DNA of 64,000 nucleotides, taken from Chryseobacterium arthrosphaerae. GTDB taxonomy: Bacteria; Bacteroidota; Bacteroidia; Flavobacteriales; Weeksellaceae. Of this stretch, positions 24,243-33,552 are shown piece by piece. The first letter of the stretch is position 1. The number at the start of each line of letters is the position of its first letter. Under the pieces are notes generated by a model that saw only the letters and a list, made by a program, of their open reading frames with translations, did not search any database and was not told the origin of the DNA. The position numbers and the translations under genes were made by a program. The stretch spans positions 3,286,001-3,350,000 of the forward strand of contig NZ_MAYG01000001.1 of the NCBI RefSeq assembly GCF_001684965.1, in the 5' to 3' direction.

Positions 24243-26312
24243 ATGAAATTTAGAAATTGGTTTTTATTAATTCTGCTATTTTTGGCAACGGGAATTAACG
24301 CACAGATCAAAAATCCCGTAAAGTTTAAATTTACCATCAACGATCTTGGCAACAACCAGTACGAAGCGGTGTTGAATGCAACGATGGAAAGCGGCTGGCA
24401 TATTTATTCAAAAGACCTGCCGGAAGACACAGGAATCCCAACCGAATACAAAGTAACAGGAAAAAATATCGAGCTGATCGGGAAGTTTACTGAAACAGGG
24501 AAAAAACACGAAGAGTTTTCTGAAGCTTTCGGGGGAACGATTGTCTACTATTCCAATTCGGCCGGATTTAAGCAGAAATTCAAATTAAAAGATCCTGCAA
24601 AACCGGCGGATGTTACTTCTGAGATCACTTATCAGACGTGTGACGACAGGGTTTGTCTGGCTCCCAATACGTTAGAGTTCAATCAGAAGGTGACCCCGAA
24701 AGGAGCAACGGAAGAAGCGGTCACGGAAGAAAACGCAGAACCTGCAAAAGATTCTGTAAAAGCAGTTGAAACTGTAACTGAGAATCCTGAAAAACAGGAG
24801 GTTACCATTTCTGAAGGTCCAAAACTTGATCCTAAACAGCTGAAAATTGAAACGATTGATTTCAAAAATCCGTTAACGGATTGTGGTACGGCTTCAGAAA
24901 AGGTGGATGAAAATTACTGGACTTACCTGTTCTTAGGTTTTATCGGGGGATTAATTGCTTTGCTTACGCCATGTGTTTTCCCGATGATCCCGCTGACGGT
25001 TTCATTCTTCACCAAGGGAAGCAAAAATAAGGCGAAAGGGAAAAGGGATGCGCTTATCTACGGGTTTTTCATCCTGCTGATCTTTGTGTTATTGAGTATT
25101 CCTTTCCACGTTATCGACGGAATTGCAGGGAATATATTCAATGAGATTTCTACAAGTGTATGGCTTAATATTGCCTTCTTTATTATATTCATCTTTTTTG
25201 CCGGAAGTTTCTTCGGGTATTATGATATTACTTTACCGAGTTCTATTGCCAACAAATCTTCAAAGGCGGAAGAGGCCGGAGGTATCATCGGTATTTTCTT
25301 TATGGCACTCACGCTGGTTATTGTTTCTTTCTCCTGTACAGGTCCTATTTTAGGAAGTTTATTGGGAAGTGCGGTAACGGGCTCCACGAATGTACCAATG
25401 TTATTGACATTTGCATTAGCAGGATTCGGGCTGGCATGGGCAATTGTTTTCGGATTGCTGGCTTTATTCCCGCAGGCATTGCAGAGTCTTCCGAAATCAG
25501 GTGGATGGATGAATACGGTGAAGGTTGTTTTAGGTTTCGTAGAACTGGCTCTGGCTTTAAAGTTCTTATCGAAAGCTGATCTTGTTTCTAAAACATTCTT
25601 GTTAAAAAGAGAGCTTTTCATCGGAATATGGATCGTTATCGCATTAGGGCTGGCTTTATATTTATTTGGGCTGATCAGGTTCCCGCATGATGATAAAAAG
25701 CCTAAGATTTCTATTACAAGAAAGGTTTTAGGGGCGCTGGGTATTGGTTTTGTGATTTACCTGGTTCAGGGGTTAATTCCTTCTGAGCGTCCGAAACTGC
25801 AGCTTTTAAGCGGAATTTTACCTCCACTGAATGTAAGTTATTTCCATGATGAAAAGGATGGAATTTTAGGAATGCATCCTGAGCACGATTTCTTCAAGGC
25901 TGTAGAAATTGCCAAAAAGGAAAATAAACCTATCCTGATCGACTTTACAGGGTACGGATGTGAAAACTGCAGAAAAATGGAAGAGTTTGTTTGGAGTGAA
26001 GCTGATATTTTACCGATTCTTCAGAATGATGTGGTACTGGCTTCTCTATATGTGGATGACAAAGAAGAGCTTCCTGAAGATCAGAAGACTAAAATTGATC
26101 TTGGAGACGGACAGGTCAAAAAGGTAAAAACTATTGGTGACCGGTGGAGCTTATTCCAGCAGGTGAATTTTAACAATAACTCACAGCCTCACTATGTGCT
26201 GATAACTCCGGAAGGTAAGGTGATCAATACTCCTGTTTCAGGGTATATGCCGAAAGAGGATTTTAAAAAGTTCCTCGAATGCGGGGTTAATTTTTACAAG
26301 AAAAGTAAATAA
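24243..26312 (+). CDS. dsbD: Thiol:disulfide interchange protein DsbD
   Basis: This 689-residue inner-membrane protein carries electrons from cytoplasmic thioredoxin to periplasmic thiol proteins. After a signal peptide (1-20), the alpha domain has Cys pairs around 'TCDDRVCLAP'. The membrane beta domain has 'TPCVFPMIPLTVSFF' and 'SFSCTGPILGSLLGS'. The gamma domain is thioredoxin-like with 'GYGCENCRKMEEF'. A spacer rich in Glu/Thr (about 150-190) separates the first two parts. It is upstream of a good terminator. Confidence 0.93.
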   Translation: MKFRNWFLLILLFLATGINAQIKNPVKFKFTINDLGNNQYEAVLNATMESGWHIYSKDLPEDTGIPTEYKVTGKNIELIGKFTETGKKHEEFSEAFGGTIVYYSNSAGFKQKFKLKDPAKPADVTSEITYQTCDDRVCLAPNTLEFNQKVTPKGATEEAVTEENAEPAKDSVKAVETVTENPEKQEVTISEGPKLDPKQLKIETIDFKNPLTDCGTASEKVDENYWTYLFLGFIGGLIALLTPCVFPMIPLTVSFFTKGSKNKAKGKRDALIYGFFILLIFVLLSIPFHVIDGIAGNIFNEISTSVWLNIAFFIIFIFFAGSFFGYYDITLPSSIANKSSKAEEAGGIIGIFFMALTLVIVSFSCTGPILGSLLGSAVTGSTNVPMLLTFALAGFGLAWAIVFGLLALFPQALQSLPKSGGWMNTVKVVLGFVELALALKFLSKADLVSKTFLLKRELFIGIWIVIALGLALYLFGLIRFPHDDKKPKISITRKVLGALGIGFVIYLVQGLIPSERPKLQLLSGILPPLNVSYFHDEKDGILGMHPEHDFFKAVEIAKKENKPILIDFTGYGCENCRKMEEFVWSEADILPILQNDVVLASLYVDDKEELPEDQKTKIDLGDGQVKKVKTIGDRWSLFQQVNFNNNSQPHYVLITPEGKVINTPVSGYMPKEDFKKFLECGVNFYKKSK

Positions 26313-26332
26313 TTTTTTTACATATCATCTAC

Positions 26333-26364
26333 AACTCACACTTTACGGTGTGAGTTTTTTTTAT
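26333..26364 (+). terminator. Terminator of dsbD
   Basis: A 9-bp stem (26333-26341/26348-26356) with loop TTTACG, followed by T8. Confidence 0.85.
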
Positions 26365-26414
26365 TTTAATGAATGAAATAAACAAGAAAACACGATAGGT
26401 AATTCAAAATTAAT

Positions 26415-26422
26415 TACATTTG
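26415..26422 (+). promoter_or_regulatory. Promoter -7 element of the T9SS repeat-protein gene
   Basis: TACATTTG, 26 nt before the ATG at 26449. Confidence 0.55.
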
Positions 26423-26448
26423 AGCAACTAACACCAATTCAAATACAT

Positions 26449-27987
26449 ATGAGATATTTCAGCTCTATTTTTTTATTTTTTATCTGTTCTGCATTAGCAG
26501 CTCAGACTGCTCCTTCCATAGAATGGCAGAAAGCCTTGGGCGGAAGTGGCGGAGATCAGGCAAATTCTGTTCAGCAAACGTCTGACGGAGGATATATTAT
26601 AGCCGGAGGATCTACTTCCAGTGACGGAGATGTTACAGCCAATCAGGGATATTACGATTGCTGGATCGTAAAATTAGATGCTTCAGGAGCTATACAATGG
26701 CAGAAATCACTTGGTGGAAATTATGATGATAATGTAAATTCTATTCAACAGACTTCTGACGGAGGGTATATTGTGGCTGGAGAATCATCTTCTACCAACG
26801 GAGATGTTACAGGAAATCATGGAAATTCAGATTACTGGATTGTAAAACTGAATGCCACAGGAAACATAGAATGGCAGAAATCATTAGGCGGAAGCAATCA
26901 GGATAAAGCCAATTCTATTCAGCAAACTTTTGACGGAGGATATATAGTCGCCGGAGAATCTCATTCTAACGACGGGGATGTTACAGGAAATCACGGATAT
27001 TCAGACTACTGGATCGTAAAGTTGGACGCTTCAGGAAACCTACAATGGCAAAAATCTTTGGGCGGAACTTCTTACGACAGGGCAGAATCCATCCAACAGA
27101 CTTCTGACGGAGGATATATTGTAGCCGGAGGTGCTGCCTCTAATAATGGAGACGTTACAGGAAATCATGGAAACGAAGACTTCTGGATCGTGAAACTGGA
27201 TGAATCAGGGAATATACAATGGGAAAAATCATTAGTGGGCAACCTTGCTGATGCTGCCGAATTTATCAGGCAGACCCCGGATGGAGGGTATATTGTGGCC
27301 GGAGGTTCCAACTCTGTGAATTCTGAAGTTCCTACAGCTTTTGGAGTTTCCAATTACTGTGTGGCCAGGTTAGACGCCAACGGAAATCCTTTATGGCAAA
27401 GATATTTTGGCGGCAATGGCAACGATTATGCTTATTCTGTCCAACAAACTTCCGACGGAGGATATATTGTGGCCGGAGAAGCTGCATCCGGAAATATTAC
27501 AGGAAATCACGGAAGTGCTGACTACTGGATTGTAAAATTAGATACTTCAGGAAATATGCAATGGCAGAAATCGTTGGGTGGCAACGCTTTTGATCAGGCT
27601 TATTCTATTCAGCAGACTGCTGACGGCGGATATATCGTTGCAGGAGGATCCTTTTCTGCAGACGGAGATGTTACGGCAGGACACGGCAGCAGTGATGCCT
27701 GGATCGTAAAATTGGCTCCTGAGCAATTGAATACTTTGGAAAATCAATTTATCAGCAAACCTTCTGTGTACCCCAATCATGCAAAGGATTTTATTTATGT
27801 GAACAATCTCCCAAAAGGTGCTGTGATTGATATTATTGATATATCGGGAAGGAAACTTTTCTCCCAACAATATCATGAAGAAAAAGTAAGGATCAATACT
27901 GCTGCATTCACTAATGGAATCTATATCATACAGATAAAAAACAAACAGGAAGTCATTTTATCTGAAAAGATATCTATCCGTCAATAG
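26449..27987 (+). CDS. Secreted seven-repeat protein with T9SS type A sorting domain
   Basis: A 512-residue protein with a signal peptide (about 1-18). Seven repeats of about 57 residues follow, each built as 'WQKSLGG', 'SIQQTSDGGYIVAG', 'DGDVTGNHG', 'DYWIVKLDASGN'. Repeat 5 has lost parts of the motif ('YCVARLDANGN'). The final 85 residues form a T9SS type A domain ('SVYPNHAKDFIYV' and 'GIYIIQIKNKQEVILSEKI'). Seven repeats of this length suggest a beta-propeller, which is an inference. It is probably cell-surface or secreted. The binding partner is unknown. Confidence 0.85.
   Translation: MRYFSSIFLFFICSALAAQTAPSIEWQKALGGSGGDQANSVQQTSDGGYIIAGGSTSSDGDVTANQGYYDCWIVKLDASGAIQWQKSLGGNYDDNVNSIQQTSDGGYIVAGESSSTNGDVTGNHGNSDYWIVKLNATGNIEWQKSLGGSNQDKANSIQQTFDGGYIVAGESHSNDGDVTGNHGYSDYWIVKLDASGNLQWQKSLGGTSYDRAESIQQTSDGGYIVAGGAASNNGDVTGNHGNEDFWIVKLDESGNIQWEKSLVGNLADAAEFIRQTPDGGYIVAGGSNSVNSEVPTAFGVSNYCVARLDANGNPLWQRYFGGNGNDYAYSVQQTSDGGYIVAGEAASGNITGNHGSADYWIVKLDTSGNMQWQKSLGGNAFDQAYSIQQTADGGYIVAGGSFSADGDVTAGHGSSDAWIVKLAPEQLNTLENQFISKPSVYPNHAKDFIYVNNLPKGAVIDIIDISGRKLFSQQYHEEKVRINTAAFTNGIYIIQIKNKQEVILSEKISIRQ
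26518..27717 (+). repeat. Tandem in-gene repeat, seven copies of about 174 bp
   Basis: DNA-level similarity is strong: CAGCAAACTTCTGACGGAGG-type words and 'GGAAATCATGG' recur at intervals near 174 bp. Copy 6 is 6 bp shorter and copy 5 is the most divergent. Confidence 0.85.
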
Positions 27988-28176
27988 CATCTGAATCAGC
28001 AACCTATAATTTAAATTATTTGATTTTAACAGTATTTAAGTATAATTATTTAATTAAAATGAAAAATTATTAAACAATTACAACTTTAGGTATGAACTTT
28101 GTATCAACTTTTCAAAACCACGATCAGGTTTTTAAAGTTTTCATCAAATACCGTTTAACATTTTAAAATATTAATT

Positions 28177-28692
28177 ATGGCTGAAGTAATCGCACAAGAA
28201 AAACAGAGTGGCAGGCAAAAGAAAAAACTGATCAGAGTAGACATGACTCCTATGGTCGACCTGGGATTTCTGCTCATCACGTTCTTTATGTTCACAACCA
28301 ATTTTACAAAACCTAATGTCATGGATCTGGGGTTACCTGCAAAAGGACCTGTTACAGATACTAAGGTAATTGGAACCACCAATCAGATAACATTTATTCT
28401 GGGTAAGGATAACCGGATATTTTACCATCAGAGTGATGCCGCAGATTTAAACACAGGCAACCTTAAGGAAACTGATTTCAGTGGAATAAAGATTTCAAAA
28501 ATCATTTCCGAAGCTTATAAAAACGCTCCAAAACCGGAAAACTTTACAGTAATCATCAAGCCTACTGATGAGGCCAACTATAAGAACTTTGTAGATATGC
28601 TGGATAATCTGGCCATTGCCAAAAAAGAACGGTACGGAGTAACAGATATCAAACCCTGGGAAACGAAAGTTTATAAGGAATTAACTCAATAA
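28177..28692 (+). CDS. exbD: Orphan ExbD/TolR family protein
   Basis: A 171-residue ExbD paralogue with the transmembrane stretch 'DMTPMVDLGFLLITFFMFTT' and the conserved Asp. It is very close to the exbD at 4898-5464 through 'KPNVMDLGLPAK' and 'FTVIIKPTDEANYKNFVD', but shorter at the C-terminus. No exbB or tonB is adjacent, so it must use a partner from elsewhere, possibly the block at 4028-7009. It has its own terminator. Confidence 0.9.
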   Translation: MAEVIAQEKQSGRQKKKLIRVDMTPMVDLGFLLITFFMFTTNFTKPNVMDLGLPAKGPVTDTKVIGTTNQITFILGKDNRIFYHQSDAADLNTGNLKETDFSGIKISKIISEAYKNAPKPENFTVIIKPTDEANYKNFVDMLDNLAIAKKERYGVTDIKPWETKVYKELTQ

Positions 28693-28697
28693 AAGAG

Positions 28698-28726
28698 AAA
28701 GGGCATTTTCAAAATGCTCTTTTTTG
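28698..28726 (+). terminator. Terminator of the orphan exbD
   Basis: An 11-bp stem (28698-28708/28712-28722) with one G-T pair, followed by a T run. Confidence 0.75.
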
Positions 28727-28785
28727 TCTACATTTGAAAGTACAATTGAATAGCGGCATATCTGTTGCTGCATTATTTAAATCTA

Positions 28786-28793
28786 TAATTTTG
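28786..28793 (+). promoter_or_regulatory. Promoter -7 element next to the hydrolase start codon
   Basis: TAATTTTG ends 5 nt before the ATG at 28799, implying a leaderless mRNA. A second match, TACATTTG (28729-28736), would give a leader of about 55 nt instead. Confidence 0.45.
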
Positions 28794-28798
28794 GAATC

Positions 28799-29581
28799 AT
28801 GCTGAATTTTGAAAGAAAAGGAAACGGAAAAGAAACACTTGTACTTCTCCATGGTTTTATGGAAAACCTGTCGATATGGAGCGATATGGAACCTCATCTT
28901 TCCAAAGATTTTTCACTACTGAAAATTGACCTTCCCGGTCATGGACAGTCTGAAATCTTTGGAGAAGTTCACACGATGGAACTGATGGCGGAAGAAGTCA
29001 AAAAGGTATTGGATAGCCAGAATTTGAATAAAGTACACCTGCTGGGCCATTCTATGGGAGGCTACACTTCACTGGCCTTTGCCGAGAAATATCCTGATAC
29101 ACTGAAAAGCCTAACACTCTTTTTTTCCACTTATTTCGCCGATGACGAGGAAAAAAAACAGCAGCGTATCAAAAGCTACAGAATCATCAAAGATGCATTT
29201 GCCCATTATGTAAGAGCCGGAATCCCCAACCTGTTTAACCCGAATGAGAGGGATATCCTGGAGGGGAAAATAGAAACCGCCCTGGAAACTGCACTTTCCA
29301 CCAACAATATGGGAGCTCTTGCCTGTGTAAAAGGTATGGTGGAACGAACAGATAAAAAACATATCATGCAAAATCTGGAAACCAAAATTCTGGTATTGGC
29401 AGGAAAGCATGACAATGCCGTAAAAACGGAAACGACGATCAAAAACCTTCCGGACAGAACGAATATAAAATCTTATATTCTGGATTGCGGACACAACGGA
29501 CATTGGGAAAAACCCGGCATCTGTGCTGAAATCATCAACACTGAACTTCTGCATAATCTTCCTAAAAAACTGGTATTATAA
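28799..29581 (+). CDS. Alpha/beta hydrolase
   Basis: A 260-residue cytoplasmic hydrolase. The oxyanion loop is 'LLHGFMENLSIW', the nucleophile elbow is GHSMGG (83-88, Ser85), the acid region is 'VLAGKHDNAV' and the catalytic His is in 'GHNGHWEKPG'. It probably acts as an esterase; the substrate is unknown. It heads a co-oriented series with a lipoprotein (5 bp downstream) and a patatin. Confidence 0.88.
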   Translation: MLNFERKGNGKETLVLLHGFMENLSIWSDMEPHLSKDFSLLKIDLPGHGQSEIFGEVHTMELMAEEVKKVLDSQNLNKVHLLGHSMGGYTSLAFAEKYPDTLKSLTLFFSTYFADDEEKKQQRIKSYRIIKDAFAHYVRAGIPNLFNPNERDILEGKIETALETALSTNNMGALACVKGMVERTDKKHIMQNLETKILVLAGKHDNAVKTETTIKNLPDRTNIKSYILDCGHNGHWEKPGICAEIINTELLHNLPKKLVL

Positions 29582-29586
29582 AAACT

Positions 29587-30402
29587 ATGAGAATTACCAT
29601 AACAACCCTGCTCTTTCTTTCACTTTTAAGCTGCAAAAAAGACAAGCAGCCTTCTCCTGACAAAACACTTACAGATACTGCTGCTACAGCGTCAGCCAAG
29701 ACAGACTCTTTAAAAAGCACTTCTGCACCTAAAGAAGAACTCTTTCATTTCGTTACCGAATTGTGCGATAATAAAGGTTATTTTGACAGCAATACCTATT
29801 CCAGGGCAGAGATCGAAGGAACTTACAAACTCTGGTTTGAACCGGGAAGTACATTACTGGATGCTCCGTCTGTATTTAACCTTCGGGATCTTCAGGAAAT
29901 AAGAAAGGACAAGGATCAGATACTGGCAAAACTCGATAAAGATTTCGCAGAGAAAAAAAAGATGCTCCAGGATCTTACAGTCGTGAACACACCTTATTGG
30001 CAGAATGTAAAAAAGGTACAATCCGAAGCTCTTGCCCAACGGTATGAAATGGAGAAAATAAGAATAGCAGCCTATTCCGATCCTTCGGTACTCCTGAAGA
30101 GCAATACCTGTCAGAATTTCACAAAAGCGCTGAATTCTACTGACGAACAGATGATGGAAGAATGGAAAAAACTCAGGGAACAAATGAATAAAAACAATGC
30201 GGATCCGGAAGGAAAAACTGCTGAGTTCAACAACCACCTGAATTCACCGGACAGGAAAGATTACGCTACAATTGACCTGATTACTTTCGGCTGGGGAAAC
30301 TGCTCCAATAGTAAAATCAAAAGAGTAGATCATGATGAAAGAATGAACAAAGAGTTTTATTCGTTATTCCTGAAAACTGATTCTGAGTGTGATGAACCTT
30401 AA
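29587..30402 (+). CDS. Lipoprotein of unknown function
   Basis: A 271-residue protein with a short lipoprotein signal peptide ending LLSC (lipobox) and a Ser/Thr/Lys-rich linker. The mature part is charged and mostly helical with several scattered cysteines ('HFVTELCDNKGYFD', 'LKSNTCQNFTKALNS', 'FGWGNCSNSKIKR', final 'DSECDEP'). I do not recognise the family. It lies 5 bp after the hydrolase stop. Confidence 0.65.
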   Translation: MRITITTLLFLSLLSCKKDKQPSPDKTLTDTAATASAKTDSLKSTSAPKEELFHFVTELCDNKGYFDSNTYSRAEIEGTYKLWFEPGSTLLDAPSVFNLRDLQEIRKDKDQILAKLDKDFAEKKKMLQDLTVVNTPYWQNVKKVQSEALAQRYEMEKIRIAAYSDPSVLLKSNTCQNFTKALNSTDEQMMEEWKKLREQMNKNNADPEGKTAEFNNHLNSPDRKDYATIDLITFGWGNCSNSKIKRVDHDERMNKEFYSLFLKTDSECDEP

Positions 30403-30450
30403 CGGGCATTTACAAAAAATCCTGTATATTAGTAGAGAATAATTGCGGCG

Positions 30451-31269
30451 ATGGGTTTATTCTCGTTCAAAAAAAAGAAACCACCGGTTATCGGACTTAC
30501 ACTTTCAGGCGGAGGAATGCGTGGGATTGCCCATATTGCTGTTCTTAAAGCCCTGGAAGAGTATAACCTGAAGCCTCATATCATTTCCGGAACCAGTGCA
30601 GGGTCTATCATTGGTGCCTTTTATTCTTTCGGAAAAAGTCCGGACGAAATGATGGAAATTGTACGGCAAACCTCTTTTTTTTCCCGGTCTGCTTTAAAAC
30701 TGTCAAAGAACGGAATTTTCAGTTCCAATTTTATTTTAAAACTCTTCAGAGATTATTTCCCGGAAGACAATTTCAGCATTCTCAAAATTCCGGTCTATGT
30801 AACTGCTACGGAAATGACTCACGGGATTGTAGATTTCTTTTCTGAAGGTGAACTGTTCGGCCCTCTATTGGCCTCTTCCAGCGTTCCTTTCATTCTGCCT
30901 CCGGTAAGGATGGGCGATAAGATCTATGTGGACGGCGGCGTTCTGGACAATCTTCCTATAGAACCTATTATTGACAAATGTGATTTTCTGATCGCCTCTC
31001 ATGTCAACTCAATCAGCTATGATGAATTGAAAAAAATGAGCCTGATGAAAGAATTTGACAGGATTCTTCACTTAGCCATTGCCAAATCCGTATATTCCAA
31101 GGTAAAGCACTGCAATATATTTTTAGATCCTCCGAAAATGACAAAATTCAGTCTTTTCAACAAGAAATATATGGACGAAATGTTTCAGCAGGTATACGAA
31201 TATACTTGTGCAGAACTTGAAGAAAAAGGTTACCGCAAAAGTTGGGGCGCCGAATTACCGAACCGCTAG
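30451..31269 (+). CDS. Patatin-like phospholipase
   Basis: A 272-residue serine acyl hydrolase. It has the oxyanion glycines GGGMRG (20-25), nucleophile GTSAGS (47-52, Ser49) and the dyad aspartate in 'KIYVDGGVLDNLP'. No signal peptide is seen. The RssA-type length and architecture fit a cytoplasmic phospholipase or thioesterase. It is convergent with the DHH gene. Confidence 0.92.
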   Translation: MGLFSFKKKKPPVIGLTLSGGGMRGIAHIAVLKALEEYNLKPHIISGTSAGSIIGAFYSFGKSPDEMMEIVRQTSFFSRSALKLSKNGIFSSNFILKLFRDYFPEDNFSILKIPVYVTATEMTHGIVDFFSEGELFGPLLASSSVPFILPPVRMGDKIYVDGGVLDNLPIEPIIDKCDFLIASHVNSISYDELKKMSLMKEFDRILHLAIAKSVYSKVKHCNIFLDPPKMTKFSLFNKKYMDEMFQQVYEYTCAELEEKGYRKSWGAELPNR

Positions 31270-31283
31270 AAAGTCTATATATT

Positions 31284-32288
31284 TTATAAATTCTCTTCAA
31301 TCAGTCTTGCTTTGAACTTTTCAATCGTTCCCGGTAAAGAATCATTGGATTTACCTCCTGCAGCATTAATATGCCCGCCTCCGTTGAAATATTTTCTGGA
31401 GAACTGGTTCACATCTACATCATCTTTACTTCTGAATGAGATTTTGATAAAGTCCTCATACAGATCTTCCATAAAGAACGCTGACATTTTCACCCCGGCA
31501 ATGCTTAAACCATAATTTACAAAACCTTCCGTATCCCCTTTCTGGAAACCAAATTCTTTAAGCTCATTTCTTGTAAGGCTTAAAATAGCCACCCTGCCGT
31601 CATTCACCACCTCTATTCTACCTAAAACCAAAGCCAGTAGATGAAGACGGGAAACAGTATTGGTATCCCAGGTATTGGAAGTGATCATGGCAGGATCTGC
31701 CCCATTTTCAATAAGGTTTGCAATAATCCTGTGCGTGGTAGCACTGGTAGAACGAAAACGGAAGCCTCCGGTATCGGTCATAATCCCTGTATAAAGACAT
31801 TCCGCCATATCCTGATTCACCAGTTTTTCATCATCCATTGCTTCAATAAAATGATAAACCATCTGGGAAGTCGCCGGGATTACCGTATCAGAGTAAACAA
31901 AATCAAACGGCTCCGGCTGCTGGTGGTGATCAATCAGGATCTTTTTACCCTCCGCTTTTATGAGCCAGTCTCCTAATAATCCTATTCTTGACGGAGAATT
32001 AAAATCCAGGCAGAAAATAACATCTGCCGCCGCAATCATATCCGCTGCCAGTTTTCTTTTGTATTCAGCGATGATTACTTTTTTTGATTCCGGCATCCAT
32101 TTCAGAAACTTTGGAAAATCGTTGGGTACAATTACTTCAGCATGAATTCCTTTTGCTTTCAGATAATGCTTTAAGCCCAGACTGGAGCCAATAGCATCAC
32201 CATCCGGATTATAATGGGTCAGGATAACTATTTTGGTTTCAGGGCTAAGTAATGTATTGATTTCTAAAAGTTCTGCTGGTGTAAACAT
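31284..32288 (-). CDS. DHH/DHHA1 phosphoesterase, NrnA-like
   Basis: A 334-residue enzyme of the DHH family that typically degrades nanoRNA oligonucleotides and pAp. DHH motifs are 'THYNPDGDAIGSSLG' (His25, Asp29, Asp31) and 'IDHHQQPEP'. The DHHA1 substrate-binding loop is 'GGGHINAAGG' near the C-terminus. It has its own promoter. Confidence 0.9.
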   Translation of the reverse strand: MFTPAELLEINTLLSPETKIVILTHYNPDGDAIGSSLGLKHYLKAKGIHAEVIVPNDFPKFLKWMPESKKVIIAEYKRKLAADMIAAADVIFCLDFNSPSRIGLLGDWLIKAEGKKILIDHHQQPEPFDFVYSDTVIPATSQMVYHFIEAMDDEKLVNQDMAECLYTGIMTDTGGFRFRSTSATTHRIIANLIENGADPAMITSNTWDTNTVSRLHLLALVLGRIEVVNDGRVAILSLTRNELKEFGFQKGDTEGFVNYGLSIAGVKMSAFFMEDLYEDFIKISFRSKDDVDVNQFSRKYFNGGGHINAAGGKSNDSLPGTIEKFKARLIEENL

Positions 32289-32320
32289 CGGGTGTTTATT
32301 TTCGTTAAAATTAAAGTTTT

Positions 32321-32328
32321 CAAAGATA
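32321..32328 (-). promoter_or_regulatory. Promoter -7 element of the DHH phosphoesterase gene
   Basis: TATCTTTG on the minus strand, 32 nt before the ATG at 32288. The gap 32329-32447 up to the rpmH promoter holds nothing else I can identify. Confidence 0.6.
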
Positions 32329-32447
32329 GAGCTTTTATATAAATCATTTAAATATTATTTTTGCACCCGAAATCAGGGATCCTGTAAGGGTTTGTAAATG
32401 TTTGGCAGAAAAACATCTCAAATATTTTCAAAAAAAGATTATTAAAG

Positions 32448-32478
32448 TTTGTATCTTATAAAAATTTCTATATCTTTG
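32448..32478 (+). promoter_or_regulatory. Promoter of rpmH
   Basis: TTTG (32448-32451), 19 nt, TATCTTTG (32471-32478), a full match. The start codon is 44 nt further on. Confidence 0.8.
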
Positions 32479-32522
32479 CAACCTGAAAATTAATAGATTA
32501 ATTACGATTTAAACATATAGTA

Positions 32523-32681
32523 ATGAGTAAAAGAACATTCCAGCCATCAGAAAGAAAGAGAAGAAACAAACACGGTTTCAGAGAAAGAATGTCTACGCCA
32601 AATGGAAGAAGAGTTTTGGCTGCGAGAAGAGCTAAAGGCAGAAAGAGTTTAACTATAAGTGCTGCACGCGCTAAGAGATAA
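32523..32681 (+). CDS. rpmH: Ribosomal protein L34
   Basis: A 52-residue, very basic protein of the large ribosomal subunit, beginning '[20 protein letters not shown]' and containing '[13 protein letters not shown]'. The C-terminal tail 'TISAARAKR' is slightly longer than in E. coli. It is transcribed alone between a strong promoter and a terminator; the usual neighbours dnaA or rnpA are absent. Confidence 0.97.
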   Translation: MSKRTFQPSERKRRNKHGFRERMSTPNGRRVLAARRAKGRKSLTISAARAKR

Positions 32682-32705
32682 TCTTTTTATTATCATATAC
32701 AAAAC

Positions 32706-32738
32706 ATGCTTGAGAAGTTCCTTTTCAGGCATTTTTTG
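32706..32738 (+). terminator. Terminator of rpmH
   Basis: A 12-bp stem with two G-T pairs (32706-32717/32721-32732) and a three-base loop, followed by a T run. Confidence 0.75.
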
Positions 32739-32834
32739 TTGTTAAAATTTATTAAAATTAGAGTCAGATAGACTTCTTTTTTCTATTTTTAAAGATTGAA
32801 ATTTTTTGTTAGAAATAGCCTTTAAAATTAAATT

Positions 32835-33545
32835 ATGCCGCATACCAATATCTCCGGAGACAATATCATAAGTTTACAGAATGCAAAAATTGCCCAAAAA
32901 AACTTTACTGTTCTTTCTGATGTAAATCTTAACATTAAAAAAGGTAGATTCTGCTACCTTATCGGAAAAACAGGTTCCGGAAAAAGCTCACTCCTAAAGA
33001 CGCTTTACGGACACATTCCTTTGGCATCAGGACACGGAGCTGTTGTAGGATTTGACCTGGCCAAGCTAAAACCATCCGACATCCCTAATCTCAGAAGAAA
33101 ACTGGGAATCGTGTTCCAGGACTTCCAGCTGCTTTCAGACAGAACTGTTGAAAAGAATCTGAAGTTCGTTCTTGAAGCTACAGGATGGAATGATAAAGTA
33201 AAAATAGAAGACCGTATCAACGAAGTACTGGGAAGCGTGAACATGAAAAGTAAAAAGCATAAAATGCCGCACGAACTTTCCGGAGGTGAGCAACAGCGTA
33301 TCGCTATTGCAAGAGCACTTCTCAACCACCCTGATCTTATCCTGGCGGATGAGCCTACAGGAAACCTTGACCCGGAAACATCCAACGAAATCATGACCTT
33401 ACTGAAGCAGGTAGCCCTTGAAAACGGCGCTGCGGTTGTAATGGCCACCCATGACTACCATATGATCCAGAACTTCCCGGGAGAAGCAATCAGATGTGAG
33501 GATGGAAAAGTATCAGTACTGGATACGGCAGAATTATTTGAATAA
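32835..33545 (+). CDS. ftsE: Cell division ATP-binding protein FtsE
   Basis: A 236-residue ABC ATPase. Walker A 'GKTGSGKSS' is at 44-52, the signature 'LSGGEQQR' near 145-152 and Walker B 'LILADEPTGNLDP' follows. With FtsX (not in this window) it controls peptidoglycan hydrolases at the septum. The closest alternatives are LolD-type ATPases, but the N-terminal region fits FtsE of Bacteroidetes. Its apparent terminator is inside the next, convergent gene. Confidence 0.87.
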   Translation: MPHTNISGDNIISLQNAKIAQKNFTVLSDVNLNIKKGRFCYLIGKTGSGKSSLLKTLYGHIPLASGHGAVVGFDLAKLKPSDIPNLRRKLGIVFQDFQLLSDRTVEKNLKFVLEATGWNDKVKIEDRINEVLGSVNMKSKKHKMPHELSGGEQQRIAIARALLNHPDLILADEPTGNLDPETSNEIMTLLKQVALENGAAVVMATHDYHMIQNFPGEAIRCEDGKVSVLDTAELFE

Positions 33546-33552
33546 AAAACGC

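Noticed and set aside
26449..27987. Repeats as a CRISPR-like array
   Set aside because: The repeats are long, in frame and encode protein; there are no spacers or cas genes.
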